From positions 1,472,001 to 1,536,000 of the forward strand of contig NC_089451.1 in the NCBI RefSeq assembly GCF_026210795.1: a DNA stretch of 64,000 nt. Direction: 5' to 3'. A program made the translations under genes and the position numbers. A model generated the notes under the pieces. It was not told the DNA's origin, searched no databases, and was given only the letters and a program-made list of their open reading frames with translations. The stretch's first letter is position 1. Every line of letters starts with the position of its first letter. The stretch is from Rhizophagus irregularis (lineage: Eukaryota > Glomeromycota > Glomeromycetes > Glomerales > Glomeraceae). Below, in pieces: positions 36,301-48,628 of this stretch.

Positions 36301-38360
36301 TGTATTTCATTTTTAAATTCTTCCGAAGGTTCAATAATATCTATATTTAATAAAACTTCATATCGTTCGTATTTAATCGTTAAAGGTATACCATTAAGCC
36401 TATCATCTAAATCGTTACTTCTGACAAATGGATTGATTTTATTTATCATTGTTGACTTATTTACTTCTAAATAAAAATCATTGCTTGGATTTAATTCCGG
36501 TAATCTAATAAAATTAACGACAAATTTTTCGCTTACTTTCATTTCGTTATATCTATTTATTATTAGACCTTGAAGTAAGTGAAAATTTTTAACAAATTTT
36601 GTTAAAATAACACATGAATCTTCTTCAGTTTCTTCGTTTGCAATCCACTCTTCTAAATTTAACTTCTCTTTAAAATTAGAAATACCAGGTTGACTCACTT
36701 TAAAAGTTTCGAAGTCATCAGATGGTAATTTACCGACCCTTAATTGAGAAATAGAAATAAGATCATCGTAATGAATTATCTTAAGAATATTCTCTTGATA
36801 CAACTTATTCATCCAATTGGTTAATTCTTTAGGGGATTTTATCCTTTCTCCTTTTTTTGTCTCAATGCGTGGTGCGAATTGTAAAGTTGATAAATTATTG
36901 AATGGATTCCCAATATTATAAAGAGCCGAATTATATGCCATGATTAAATGAAATTTTAAAAGTTTAATCTCTTCAGGAGTAACTAAATTAAACCCTTTAA
37001 TGAATAATTGTTCACCGGCTAGAAATTTTTTGGCGAGAAAATGGCCATATATATCATGTAATTTTTCTTTATTATCACTAAAAAAAGACTCCACCGGTTC
37101 GGCATTGTAAGTAATTTCAACGACAGGAAAATTGATACAAATATCTAACGGTTTTGTGTTAATATCGTCATAATCTTCCTTAGAATTAATACACGTATAT
37201 ACCATAGGTTTTCCATCATATATATCTATATCCAATTCATTATCATCGGAAATAACAACTTTTTTGCTAAAGTGTATATTATTATTTTCGTCAAAGGATA
37301 AACCATAATTCAACTTCCATTGTTGAATTATTTTTTGTGTATCTTTTAATGATTCTTCTTCCGAAATATTGTTCAAATCTTTTTCCAAAATACTTTCATC
37401 ATCATCTTCGCTATCTTCTTCGCTTCCACTTTCCTCATAAGAATTATCCTCAGAAATTGGAATAGTAGTAGGCGGGTTAATAATAAATTTCGCTACTATA
37501 ACGTTCGTATTTATATCAAGATCTTCATCTGTCCCACAAAGACAAATCTTAATATGAAGTTCATTAGTAATAGTTATTAATTGACTAGAGTAAGTGGGAC
37601 GTGAATCACGTGAAATAAAAAAATGTATCGTATGATTGCATTCTCCTATTTCATATTCAATTTCATGTCTTGGAACGTCAGGAAAACTTGTCTTTTTTTC
37701 AATACGATAATTTCTATTCGGATTAAATCGAAAATCCACATAAGTCATCAAATAACTTTCAATACGTTCAACACTTATATTAGTTTTTAAGTATTTAATT
37801 TTCATGGGTATATAAACGTAGGTCCCTAAATTAAATTTTTTGTTGTGTGGTAATTCAAATGTGTATTCCAAGAGATTTTGGAATTTACCTTGTAATTTAT
37901 GAGGATAAAAAGAGGAACTATCCTTATAACTCATGGCTATAGTTTTTTTAAATGGAAATTCGATTTCGACAACTGGTCTAAACAATTGCCATCTTTCATT
38001 TAAATTTACCGTAGCAGTTAATTTATATTCTACCGACCCATTTGCTGTATCCGATTCATTGTTTATATTAATAGTTTCGGGAAGGTTATGTGATAGCAAC
38101 CTTTCTTTAAAGGGTATAATATTAAGATGTTGAACAGTTGAAAATGTAGCTTCTTTTGGCCAAATTTCGTAATGTTTATCAATAATAATATGTTTTTTAG
38201 TATTGAATATCGGTCGACAGATCCTTTCAACGCCTTTTAAGTGTAAAATAACATTTCTTACTTGATCTGTATTATAGTTAAGATGTAAATTGCCAATTAT
38301 ATAACCTTCTTCATAATAGGAATTACAATTTGGTGCGTGTGAAAATGTTAATCCTGCCAT
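33324..38360 (-). CDS. Arrestin-like / DUF7431-like / Hsp70-like fusion protein, 1539 aa
   Basis: Six exons on the minus strand: 38360-35123, 35047-34892, 34790-34786, 34700-34526, 34443-34393, 34318-33324 (4620 nt, divisible by 3). Residues from about 1 to 300 look like an arrestin-type beta-sandwich (IIGNLHLNYNTDQVRNVILH, YTFELPHNKKFNLGTYVYIP). An acidic linker follows (ESGSEEDSEDDDES). Residues from about 420 to 1070 carry the Glomeromycotina repeat region: a YGHFLAKKFLAGEQLFIKGF segment, then an EYGHLFPQRIVLG segment of the type seen in DUF7431 proteins. From about 1075 there is an Hsp70/HSPA12-type ATPase: IAIDFGTTSSGLAYAYE (phosphate 1), EAAAIDCM, VVNCGDGLVEL (phosphate 2) and FLAGSLGKSRYL. 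The ATPase is shorter than usual before the KKIGEFIK helix, and phosphate 2 is degenerate, so ATP hydrolysis is doubtful. It is head-to-head with the DUF7431-type gene at 38828. Confidence 0.8.
34786..34790 (-). other. 5-nt microexon (GAGAG) of the fusion gene
   Basis: Lies between TAATTTAG and GTAATT on the minus strand. Joining exon 2 (ending ATAG) to GAGAG and then to TTTATC gives KKIGEFIKNTV, matching the LKEIGKLIKET helix of related Hsp70-like proteins. Without it the frame does not close. The flanking introns are 101 and 85 nt. Confidence 0.7.
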
Positions 38361-38827
38361 TTTATTTTGGCCGAGAATTATAATTGATGTGCCGTACTTA
38401 ATGTTTATATATATTTATATATATTACAAATTATTGATAATTATGATGATCAGGATGATCAAGATGATCAGGGGGGATTTGTGCGATTAAAACAAATACT
38501 TGATCACAAGAAAGAAAAAAAAGGAAATTATATAATGAAGAATGTTTTTAATTGACGTGTGTGATAAATAGATATGAAGATATCATTCATTTCATACGTA
38601 ATTCCGTCATTTTTTTCGTGGGAAAGTAATACAACCAAGTTAAAGTTTGTGTTGAATGAAACTTCTTTAATTCCACTTCCCGAAGATTTAATAGTAAATG
38701 TGTGACTAAACTATTTAAGGGTTCTGAAAATGGATATAATTTAAATTCCAAAAATCCATCGTCCCTTTTTTTTTTTTTTTTAAAAAAAAAAATTAACTAA
38801 ATTATCATTGCAAACTTGAAATTCACT
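38361..38827. promoter_or_regulatory. Shared divergent promoter region
   Basis: The 467 bp between two head-to-head start codons must hold both promoters. It contains a triplicated 9-bp unit GATGATCA[GA] at 38445-38471, a TATATATTTATATATATT stretch close to the minus-strand gene, and a T17-A11 run close to the plus-strand gene. Confidence 0.5.
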
Positions 38828-40949
38828 ATGAAAAAACTCATTTTCAGAAATAAAATTGCCGTAACTATACAAAAATGTGAACCAGATAAAAGGGCAATGG
38901 TTCGCCTAAACCCCATGGAAAAATTATCAAATATTCGAGCAAAACTTAAAAAACATAGTATCGTCATGATGGATATCACTTACTCTTTTGCTCGGAAAAC
39001 ACCCGAAATTAATAATAATAGTGCTAACAATGAGATTAGCTATTGGTTCGCCGAAATAGCACGAGAAGATGAAGAAGAACTTACTTTAAGAGAGATCTTA
39101 GAAAAAATTAATGATGATAATATTTTATACTTAGTGAAAAATTCAAGCCCCGATTGGAAATTTTTGAATAAACGTCGTAAACTAAGTTATGGATGTAAAA
39201 TGACTTTTGACGGTATTAAGAAAGCAAATAAAAGAGCTTTTAAAATGAAATGTTGTGATTTGACTGTAATCGGCGCTGAAGGATTTAAAAAAGGGGTTAT
39301 TAAATCTAAGACGGAAGAAGATTGGATGATGAAAAAGAATTTATTTTTTAGTGCTGATGTTAACGTACAAAATTTTATAAAATTAGGAGTTTCATCCGAA
39401 AGTCTGAGACAAAATTTTATTAATAATGAAACCAATTTATCTTATCGTTATATGGAATATGGTAAAATATCTTTAAATTTTGGTAAATATTTAAAACCAT
39501 CTTCAGAATTTAATAAAGCAGTAGAAGAAGCCATAGAATCCCAAGACCCTAAAAAATTTAAGATCATCATTGAAGAATTTGGTCAATTCGTTCCAACTGA
39601 GGTAATTTTGGGTGGAAGAATGTATTTCGAAAGTGTGGATCTATCAACAGAACAAACACAAATAAATTCTAAGGATAATACTATAAAAGTAGGCGCTGGA
39701 GGTTTTATGGGCACCAAATTTGGACGAAATTCCAATCACAAAAAAGGAAATTCAAGTTATTGTAATTTTAGCTTTGTAAGCTTAATTGGAGGAGAGCAAC
39801 CTGACGGTTCTGAAGATTTTGATAAATCTTGGGTTCAATCTTTAAAAGATTATAGAAATTGGGATTGTATAGAATATCGAAATCCCGTTAGTATTTTCAG
39901 TTTATTATCTGAAACTTTACGTAGAAGAATCTTAACATCTATTGGAAAAAGAGTTCTTTATTCACACTTTGAGGATCGTAATTATCGGTTAATAGAACGT
40001 GGAGGAAGAGTTTTTGAATTAAATATACCTTCAAATATAATGAATATTATTCATAATAAGGATTCTGATTGTAACTTTTTTGCAACGGTTGTCGACCAAG
40101 AAAATACAAATGATCTTTTTAATTGTCAGATACTTTGTCCATCAAATGGAAAACCAAGCGTTATAGTTCATTGTATTCAAAAAGAGTTTAAAAGATGTAA
40201 ATGTCATTTGAAAATCGGTCTGATGGTTATCGGTTATGATACGAATTATAATTTTATGATTTCGGATAATGATTCTAACGTTCAAATCGATGTTCTGAAA
40301 AAGAACTTTGATGCTTCTTCATCATTGCAAACTATGTTCAATGGAGATTCATTAGAAAATAATATTCCTTGTTTAGGAATTCCCGTATTAGATAAATTAG
40401 ATTCTTCAAATAATTCGCTCATTATTGGACATTATTTTTTTGGCGATGCTCAAGCAGCAAATGTAACTGGATATTGCACGTTCTCTTATTGTTTAAGAAA
40501 AGAACGCTATGTAAATTTGCCAAATTTTAATTTTTATACTCTTACTACCTCGAAAACTTCATATTCCGATGCTTTTGGAAAAACACTCATAGATCGACCA
40601 TTTGCTAATGATTCGTTGAAGTTTATTAGTTTGAATTTGTATTCTGCTAAAAAATTATGGAAAATCGGTAAAAGTAATAATGTTTTTTTTTTAAAACAGG
40701 ACCAAAAGCAAATTACAATTTGTAATATTGAATGTAAATGTAAGAAAACTTTAAATAAAACTTGTGATATCTGTAGAGAAATCTCTAATTTTCAAAGAAA
40801 TGTTAAAAGTATTGAATGTGCATTCTTCGATTCAGAAGTAAGTATATCTAATTATTTGCTATTATTAATATTGTTAAAATTACTAACTAAAACCTTCTAT
40901 ATTTAAGGTACTTGAGAATGATAAAAATAAAATTGAATCGTTCGTATGA
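38828..40949 (+). CDS. DUF7431/MACPF-type Glomeromycotina protein, 683 aa
   Basis: Exons 38828-40837 and 40908-40949. I start at the ATG at 38828; an in-frame TTG at 38816 is less likely. The N-terminal 80 residues are ubiquitin-like in style (VTIQKCEPDKRAMVRLNPME, KLSNIRAKLKK). Family motifs follow in order: LTLREILEKI, PDWKFLNKRRKLSYGCKMTFDGIK, MKCCDLTVIGAEGFKKG, FGQFVPTEVILGGRMYF, LIGGEQPDGSEDF, NWDCIEYRNPVSIFSLL. These belong to a large lineage-specific family related to MACPF/DUF7431 proteins whose role is unknown. A cysteine cluster (CNIECKCKKTLNKTCDICRE) lies near the end. If the last 70-nt intron is kept, the tail becomes a hydrophobic stretch (YLLLLILLKLL). It shares the EYGxxxPxxxxLG motif with the divergent fusion neighbour. 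Confidence 0.82.
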
Positions 40950-43900
40950 AAAATTCTTCGAATTAGGTTTAACGCGATTTATCGCCTATTATATGGTGAA
41001 TTTTTATGTAATATCAGATGTACAATTTTTATATTTCTACTGTAAATAAATTTTATTTTTGTTAATAAACATGTGAAGGCTGTAAAACACTATAAGGCTT
41101 ACGTACAGTATTTCATAATATTCTAAATTTGACAAATATTTACCAAATATTTGATATTTGCTACATGGTAAGTTGTACTGTAAAGAATTTAAAACTTTTT
41201 TCCTTGCGACAAGATTCAAAATTGAATTTCTTTGATTGCTGTGCGATAACGTGCATACAAATGGTATCTCTATCGAAATTTCCTGTTTTGTACAAGATAA
41301 GGAAAGTAGGTTTTTGCTCGTTATACAAAACAGGTTCGTGTAATCGTGTAATCGTGTCAGCTGTTATGGCATTTGATCAACTTTTATGTTCATGATTTAC
41401 CAAAATTTTCTTTTTATTTTTTTTCCTAAAATAATGAAGGAAAGAAACACAATGTTGAATTTAGTGTGTAGCCTCTTAATAGCCTGTCTCAATAAAAAAT
41501 AGGAAATGGTAACGCGGAAGACCTGAAAATTATATTATATTTCTTAATATACGCGGATGTTATATAAAAATTTTGAATAAAAGGCAAGTATTTATTCTTT
41601 ATACACTCAACGAATATATATACGATGAATAGTAAGATTCTCACATAGAATGTTTGTATTACGTTAGAAGCTTGCGTCCGCTAATCGAGTAATCGTTGAA
41701 GGTTATGGAATTCGTAATTTTAGTTACCATTCGTCTTTGTGTAGAGGTTTGTACTTTATTGAATATAGTGATGATTGACAATCGATGATATTAAATTTTT
41801 TTTTTTTATAAGAGGAACTTTAAGCGTTGAAGTATCAATTACCAAATATACCGCTCACCCATGATGTTAAACAAATGGTTCGTCTATATTTGTGGATAAA
41901 TGTGAATAAAAGATGACAAAGACTACCTTGAGGAAAAATTTATTACCATAGTAGTATCGGTAAGTTTATGAGTCAATTTTCATTATGCAAACTTTCGTAT
42001 TGAAATACTGTATGATACTTTATTAACTACAACCCTTCAAATATTCATTCGACCATCAGTCCAATGCGCCTGTGATTTCCACATGGCACGTGCGAAGGTA
42101 TAGATATTTAGATGTCAAACCTCCACTGGGCCAAAATTCGGGAATGACAAGCTTAATTTTCTATCTTGGTCAAAAAATTATCGTATTTTTAGGATTAATG
42201 AGAAAATACCATAATTTTCAGCACCGTATTTAAGACCTTTCTTTGAGAACTTGATTTGCAAAACACGACATACTCACGACAGATCTCCGTTTCTCGAGAT
42301 TTCTACTGATTTTTCTAAAACTTCACAATCAGATATTACTATTTTGAAGATGCTGGAAATGTGGTAGAAGGGGCATCATTGGGAGTTTAATCATGAAGAC
42401 TATGAGGAGCCTAAACTTCTCGAAGGATTGAATAGGCATTAAAATTAAATCACTATTACCCTTCCGACCTTACTCTATATTGTTTACTACTCAGTCTTTG
42501 GTATCATGGTTTTTGGAATTAAGGAACAAAAGATAATCATCATTCAAACGAGATTAGGGGTATTTATTCAATTTTTTTTTTTTATCAATTCAACCGATTA
42601 GAGATTCTAACGTAAATCTGTCAACAGGGTTTGGAGTTTTGCTTGGGAATTTAATGGCTTAGGTAATATATTACCTGAAAAATGATTTTAGATTTACATT
42701 TTTACCGTAAATCTTTTAAAAATTAGAAGATGGTTCACGATGTTTACAACGACTTAAATGATATCTCCTTAAGAGCAGAAATACCAACATATGATTATAC
42801 ATTGAGTTGATTATTTACATAACCTGAACTTTATTCGACTTGATTATGTTTAATTCGGATAACTCGAATTTACGTAATGGCGCTATTGTAATTTTACTTG
42901 TATCTTTGATTAATTTAATGCGTTTTCCTTAGTTGAACGTTCTTTTAGAAGCGATCAATGGTAGGTCCTAATCGAGTCCATATTTATTTGCAACAATACC
43001 ATAATACTTTCTTTAACATTTATTCTTAAATCATTTTTAGGTTCATCATCATCATCTTTTTCGTAATCAGGGTTATCGCAAAACTTATCTCTTTCTTATT
43101 CTTAAATGAGGGTTCTTTAAATGGGGTCAAATCTTAGTCAAATAACAAGGAATTTGCGAAACAAATTTTAAAATGGAATCTCGTTTGAGTTGCTTCAATA
43201 AGCGAGAAACCATAAATGTAATCACGATCAAATCTTAATTAGCAGTTGCCAGTTGGTGAAATGGATAATTTAAAAGTATTATCAATTTATATTTATGTAG
43301 TAAAATTAAATTTTTATGAAATAAAAGTATTTATATTTTAAGTTGTGCGTACAAAATTAATATAATTTTGTCATGTTAAAAAACAAAAATATTGACTTTA
43401 ATCAAAAGATCAAAAGTTCGTCACGTTAAATAAATCAGACAATGATATTTGATCATCATTTCAATATGATCGAAATATACTAACTTAAAATATTGTAAAT
43501 TAAAACCTTTTCAATCTATTCAATTTTTCTTTTCTTCGACTGAAGTGTGCGGTAGTCATTAATTATTCGTGCAATCCAATTTTAATGAATGATTTTGGAA
43601 CTATATCACTCGATTCACTACTAATCCAGGTTGTTGACCTATATAAGGATGGGGAAGACTTGGTTCGGTTCAGTCCCGAACCGATACTATTGAAAAAACC
43701 GTGTTGGGCAGAGTAAAAAAACCGGTTCGGTTCATAATCGGTTTTTGTCACTTCGGTCCGGATCCGAGTCAGCACATATCAAAATTTTTGGAACTTCTAC
43801 ATTTAAAGCAAAAAGTCCTAATGCGATTTTAATCAACAGCATATACTTTAAACCCGAATTCCATTCAAGATCCTAATGATAATGAAGCGAAAAACACAAA

Positions 43901-43971
43901 ATCACATTGTATTTATATAATATATTATCACCATAAAAAAAGTTTGAATATGACTCTTAATATGCTTTACA
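40950..43971. other. Intergenic, repeats and possible decayed sequence
   Basis: Holds a hairpin at 41282-41334, and two GGTTCGGTTCA copies with inverted GAACCG near 43670-43740. Short protein-like traces on the plus strand at about 42200-42560 could be an old F-box or LRR gene, but no frame persists. I call no gene here. Confidence 0.35.
41282..41334. repeat. 11-bp stem inverted repeat
   Basis: CCTGTTTTGTA (41282-41292) and TACAAAACAGG (41324-41334) are exact reverse complements with a 31-nt spacer. Function unknown. Confidence 0.55.
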
Positions 43972-44852
43972 TACAGTACTGGTCATAAGTATCCGACCAT
44001 TCATCATTAAAAAAGTTTTTAATAAACAAAACCAAAAAAAAAAATTTTTTTTTTTATTATGTAAGTACAAGGTGAACCCTGATCATTAATACATAGTATA
44101 ATCCTCCCTCCGCCTCTATTAATGCCGCAACCCTCTTGTAAGATCCACTCTATGTTTTCTGCCCCAAAAAACTCACTGGCGGAAGTTACTAAGAGACCCC
44201 TTTTCATAGATACTACACATAAAAAGTGAATCCAAGTTTCGCTCAAAGCAAATCTAGAATTAAAAAATAACCCCATATATGAACTTTTTGTGGATGCTTG
44301 ACCGTATGGAAAATTTTACGTCGCGAGGGAATTGCCAAACCTTTCTATTTGACTGGAATAATTGAAAAGTACTTTCATCAGTAAAAATAATCTTTTTTCC
44401 AGTCGAATTTTTGATGCTTTTTCCCATTTTAACCGGTTTGTTCTGTGTTTCTCAAAAAGCAAAGATTTTGAAATTTCTTTCACAAATTTATCCCCAGACT
44501 TACCAAGACGTCGCCTAATTGTCCTTGAACTAACTTCTACACCTTTTTTTTCAAGTTTGTTTTTTATTTCAGTACTGGTAATGTTGTGTTTTTCTGTTGC
44601 TATCTTTACTATTCGTTTATCTTGTGCCTTAGTCGTTTTGCGAGGTCGACCTGACTTTTTTTCATCGGTTAAATCCTTATTTTCACGGTATTTTTGAATC
44701 CAATAAATGACTGTAGACTTACTACAGTGCACATAAGAAGCTATTTTAGCATATCCCCATTTCGGACCTTCTGGATGTTCGTGTAAAAAAACCATTTCAT
44801 ATCTTTTATTAAGAGAAAGAGACATTTTTGTGGCATAAAATTCACCGATCAT
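43972..44852 (-). mobile_element. Dead Tc1/mariner transposon with transposase remnant
   Basis: The minus-strand ORF 44852-44316 encodes the N-terminal half of a Tc1-like transposase: two helix-turn-helix blocks (GYAKIASYVHCSKSTVIYWI; STEIKNKLEKKGVEVSSRTI) and GRPRKTT between them. The likely start is MSLSLNKRYE at 44825. One base is missing in an A-run after EKASK; in the next frame the DDE-type KKIIFTDESTF and NRKVWQFP appear. A third frame (from 44276) keeps SEFFGAENIEWILQE and then fails just before the second catalytic Asp. The distal end keeps a terminal repeat, CAGTACTGGTCATAAGTAT at 43974, next to TA. I cannot find the partner repeat upstream of the start. It cannot move by itself. 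Confidence 0.85.
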
Positions 44853-45853
44853 CTAACTCCTGATTTATATGTGAACCTATGATTTTGCAGATGCTCAAGA
44901 TTATCATGACTTCGGAAAATTTCGCGTGAAAATTTATACTAAGAAAAAAAATCGATAATTTAACGACATGAACTTGTAACCGATTTTTGCTCATTACTTT
45001 ACCACAACTTATATAAGTCCCGCTTTGATTCAGAAAAATAAAAAAAATTTTTTTCTTATTAACAAACAAATGATAATTTTTCCAAAAGATATGAGATTTA
45101 AAAAGCATTAAAATTTTAAATTAAAATAAATTATTATTATCTCTTTATTTGGAATAGTGAAAAATATGGAAGATCTTTGAACCAAGTATTGAAATATAAT
45201 ATAATAATAATATTTATATTGTTGTATAGTTATTAGTGATAATTACGTAATTACGCCCTGGAATTTTAATGGTACAATCAAAATCAAATTCAGTAAATTT
45301 ATAATAGTAAACAATATACTACGTAATAATATCTACAGAATTTTCTTCATATTATGCATTGGATGCTTATATTGTTGATTAAGCAGAGTACTGCGGATCT
45401 ATGAAAGTGAATTAAGTGAATTATAATTTTAGAATGAAACGCGTTTCACGTGATATTCAAATCAAAAAAAGTCAAATGGAAATATATGATCTCACAAATA
45501 AATCTGAGTGAGCGTTTCATAAAAAAAAAAAAGTTACAATGGGATTACGGATAGTAAAAAAACGATGACCTAGAACAATAATGGTATTCCCTAATTTAAA
45601 TGGTCATTAAACCTGAATAGATTGATTTGATTAAGTGTAACAATAAATTCCGTGAGAATAAATCAACTCCTAAATAAGATTAATTTATGATAAAAAAACG
45701 TCATTTTCACGAACCAAATTGGTGCTCAATAAATACCTGAAACTTTTTTTTTAAAAAAAATTTTATCTTTAATTGATAATTATATTTAAATTTATTTTTC
45801 CCTTTTTTATTCTTTGGATAAATAAAATTTTTTGAATTTCGTATTGGAACGCC
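44853..45853. other. Intergenic, nothing beyond a TCACGTGA site
   Basis: The expected left end of the Tc1 element is not recognisable. A TCACGTGA palindrome lies at 45446-45453. The rest is AT-rich leader of the downstream gene. Confidence 0.4.
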
Positions 45854-47957
45854 ATGACTTTAGATAAATATAATAAAAACATCACGAATAATTTTAAAAA
45901 ATCCAAGAGAATTCAAGATCCTATTCATGTAATATATAATTTTATTTTTCCAATTTCAAATTCTGAAATAACTTGAAAATTAATTTTGTAAATAGGGATT
46001 GATGGAATTTGAAAATTGGATAATTAAATTTATTGATACCGAACATTTTCAAAGATTACGTAATATCAAACAACTAGGAACCACTTATTATGTTTATCCT
46101 GGTGCTAGCCACAATAGATTCGAGCATTGTTTGGGTAACGAATTTGGATCGTACATAATTCTAATAAAAATTGTAAGATTATCTAATCTATAATGTTTAT
46201 TAGGCGTCGCACATCTTTCTCGCTCGTTGGTGAAAAGGATCCAGGAGACGCAGCCTGAACTGGAGCATGATGAAAATGGTTTAAAATGTGTGACACTAGC
46301 CGCATTATGTCATGATCTTGGTATATAAAATTTCTACTTAAAATTTTCTTGATCAAAAATTCCTAAATTTTCTACTATTATTAAAACTTATAGGACATGG
46401 GCCGTTTAGTCATCTTTTTGAAAGTGAATTTATATCACAAAAAAGGTTTAGTGTATATATATGTAGTGTTTTTAAAGTCATAAATTATTTTATAATTTAC
46501 TTATTGACGCATATAATTTTCTTATTATTTAAAAGGCCTGAAGAAAATTGGACTCATGAAAAAGGTTCCAAAATGATGTTTGAACACCTTTTAAACAATC
46601 ACGCTGATTTAATAAGCGATTTAGATACGGAAGACATTACATTTGTTGAAAATTTAATCGCCGGGGATCGGTAAATTTATTATTAGTATGTAATAAAAAA
46701 AAACATTTAATAAATTTATTATTTTTAATGATATTCACTCCATATTTAGTACGCATCGATCTCCATATCTATTTGATATAGTGGCTAATAAACGTAATTC
46801 AATCGATGTCGATAAATTTGATTATTTGGCACGCGACTGTCACTATCTTGGAATGAGATCCGATTTCGATTTCTCAAGACTAATGAAATTTTCGCGCGTT
46901 ATTGATGATCAAATTACATACTATTTCAAGGAAAGCTATAATATTTACGAATTGTTTCATACACGGTATTCTTTGCATAAGAAAGCTTATAATCATTGTG
47001 TTTGTAAGTAGAATTCAATTAATTTGATTTCGAAGCTAATGTAATGTCTACTCATGTACGAATTAAATTAGGTAAAGCAATAGATTATATGATACGTGAT
47101 GCTTTTTTAGAAGCGGATTCAACTCTCAAAATATCTGACAGTATCTTTGATGCAAATGAATATTTGAAGATGGATGATACAATCTTAAATAAAATCGAAT
47201 ATTCGGACGATCCGGTAAGTTACATTATATTACTTATTATATTATTTATTATATATAAAGTATATTTAATGACTGTCGTAAATTTATTTTAGAGTTTGAA
47301 AAAATCAAAAGATATTATTAAACGCATTCGAAAAAGAGACCTTTATAAATTTGTTGATGGGTTCTTAGTTCCTAATGATCTGAAAGATAAACTGACCGAG
47401 GTAAAAAAAAAAATTATCATCAATATATTAAATAATAAGTTCTAATTTAATAAATTTTCTTTATTTATAGAAAGAAATAAACGAAGAAAAAATTATTGCT
47501 TATCAGAATAATGATGGACTTAAAGTAGATGATATAATCGTAAATCGACTTGTATTAAATTATGGCATGAAAAATGAAAATCCAGTGGATCATGTTAAGT
47601 TTTATAATAAAAATTTACCGAATAAAGGTTAATATACGCATATTGTTTTATGTTTATTTATTTATTACGTTGTTCCATATTTATTCTTTATATTTTTATA
47701 GTTTTCAAATTAGAGAAATCACAAGTGAGTTACCTCGTTCCAGAACAATTTGAAGAACTCAATATTCGAATTTTTACTAAAGATCATAAAAAAGTAAATT
47801 TATTCAAGTTTATGATATATTGATGTATATTTCGATTTTTAGATTATTCACCCCTCACATGTATTTTATTTCTTAGATTGACCCAATTAGGAACTGTTTT
47901 AAAGAATTATTGAAAGAATATATTCCAAAACCGAAAACTTATTACAATATGAACTAA
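45854..47957 (+). CDS. SAMHD1-like HD-domain dNTP triphosphohydrolase, 450 aa
   Basis: Eleven exons: 45854-45928, 45996-46134, 46204-46320, 46394-46445, 46536-46670, 46750-47003, 47072-47214, 47293-47400, 47471-47627, 47702-47793, 47877-47957 (1353 nt, frame intact). It matches the catalytic core of SAMHD1: [33 protein letters not shown] (first metal His), [15 protein letters not shown] (the HD pair), [28 protein letters not shown] (last metal Asp), [15 protein letters not shown]. Family members cleave dNTPs to nucleoside plus triphosphate and control the dNTP pool. There is no SAM domain; the protein starts just before the HD core, and it is shorter than the human enzyme. All metal-binding motifs look intact, so activity is expected. 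Confidence 0.92.
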
Positions 47958-48628
47958 AAGTCATGATGAGATGAATATAATGTTGTTCTAAAAATAACTT
48001 GAATGAAAATAATCAAGTCTTTAGGATATAACATAAAAAAACCTATATATACAAATATTTTACCTTTCAAATTTTGGGGAAAAACATTGTTTGTAGTCAT
48101 TAACGATTATAGTAACTCGCGAAAATTTTATGATTTATGTACAGTAAAGTATACAATATTATCTTTCATATTTTTAAAAATAAAAAATGGTTTACGTCGA
48201 AATTTATTATTAAATCACGCAGTATATTAAAAAAGAAAAGACTTGCTGACCACACATCGCCTAGTAGAATCTTTTTCTTGTAACACGAGACAATGTCAGA
48301 CAATACTGTATAAATGAATATAAATTTGTTTTTCAAAGGGTGCCGCCACACAAAACGATAAAAGACGGCATTGAGTTTTTAATGAAATAATGAAATAAAA
48401 CTTCATGTAAAAATTGTAAAAAAAAGAACTAGAGTTTTTAAACGACAAAAACAAGAACAAATCACAGTCGAAGTTCAAGAAACTCTTATAACTCATAAAG
48501 AAAATGTCATATTACTTGAGCACAAGAAATTTTTAACTTTTTTCTAATTATTCGTCATTATTATTATTGATTTTATTATTATTAAGTAGAGATAACATTT
48601 TTCATCATAATATTATTTAATGTAATAG
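47958..48628. other. Intergenic, nothing accepted
   Basis: 3' region of the SAMHD1-like gene. The ORF at 48003-48230 lacks any family feature. Confidence 0.4.

Noticed and set aside
38816..38827. Upstream TTG as start of the DUF7431-type gene
   Set aside because: A nuclear gene of a fungus should start at ATG. The ATG at 38828 is four codons later and fits the family.
44853..45110. Left terminal repeat of the Tc1 element
   Set aside because: I looked for the reverse complement of CAGTACTGGTCATAAGTAT upstream of the transposase start and found only a weak TTATCATGAC resemblance near 44910, too little to call.
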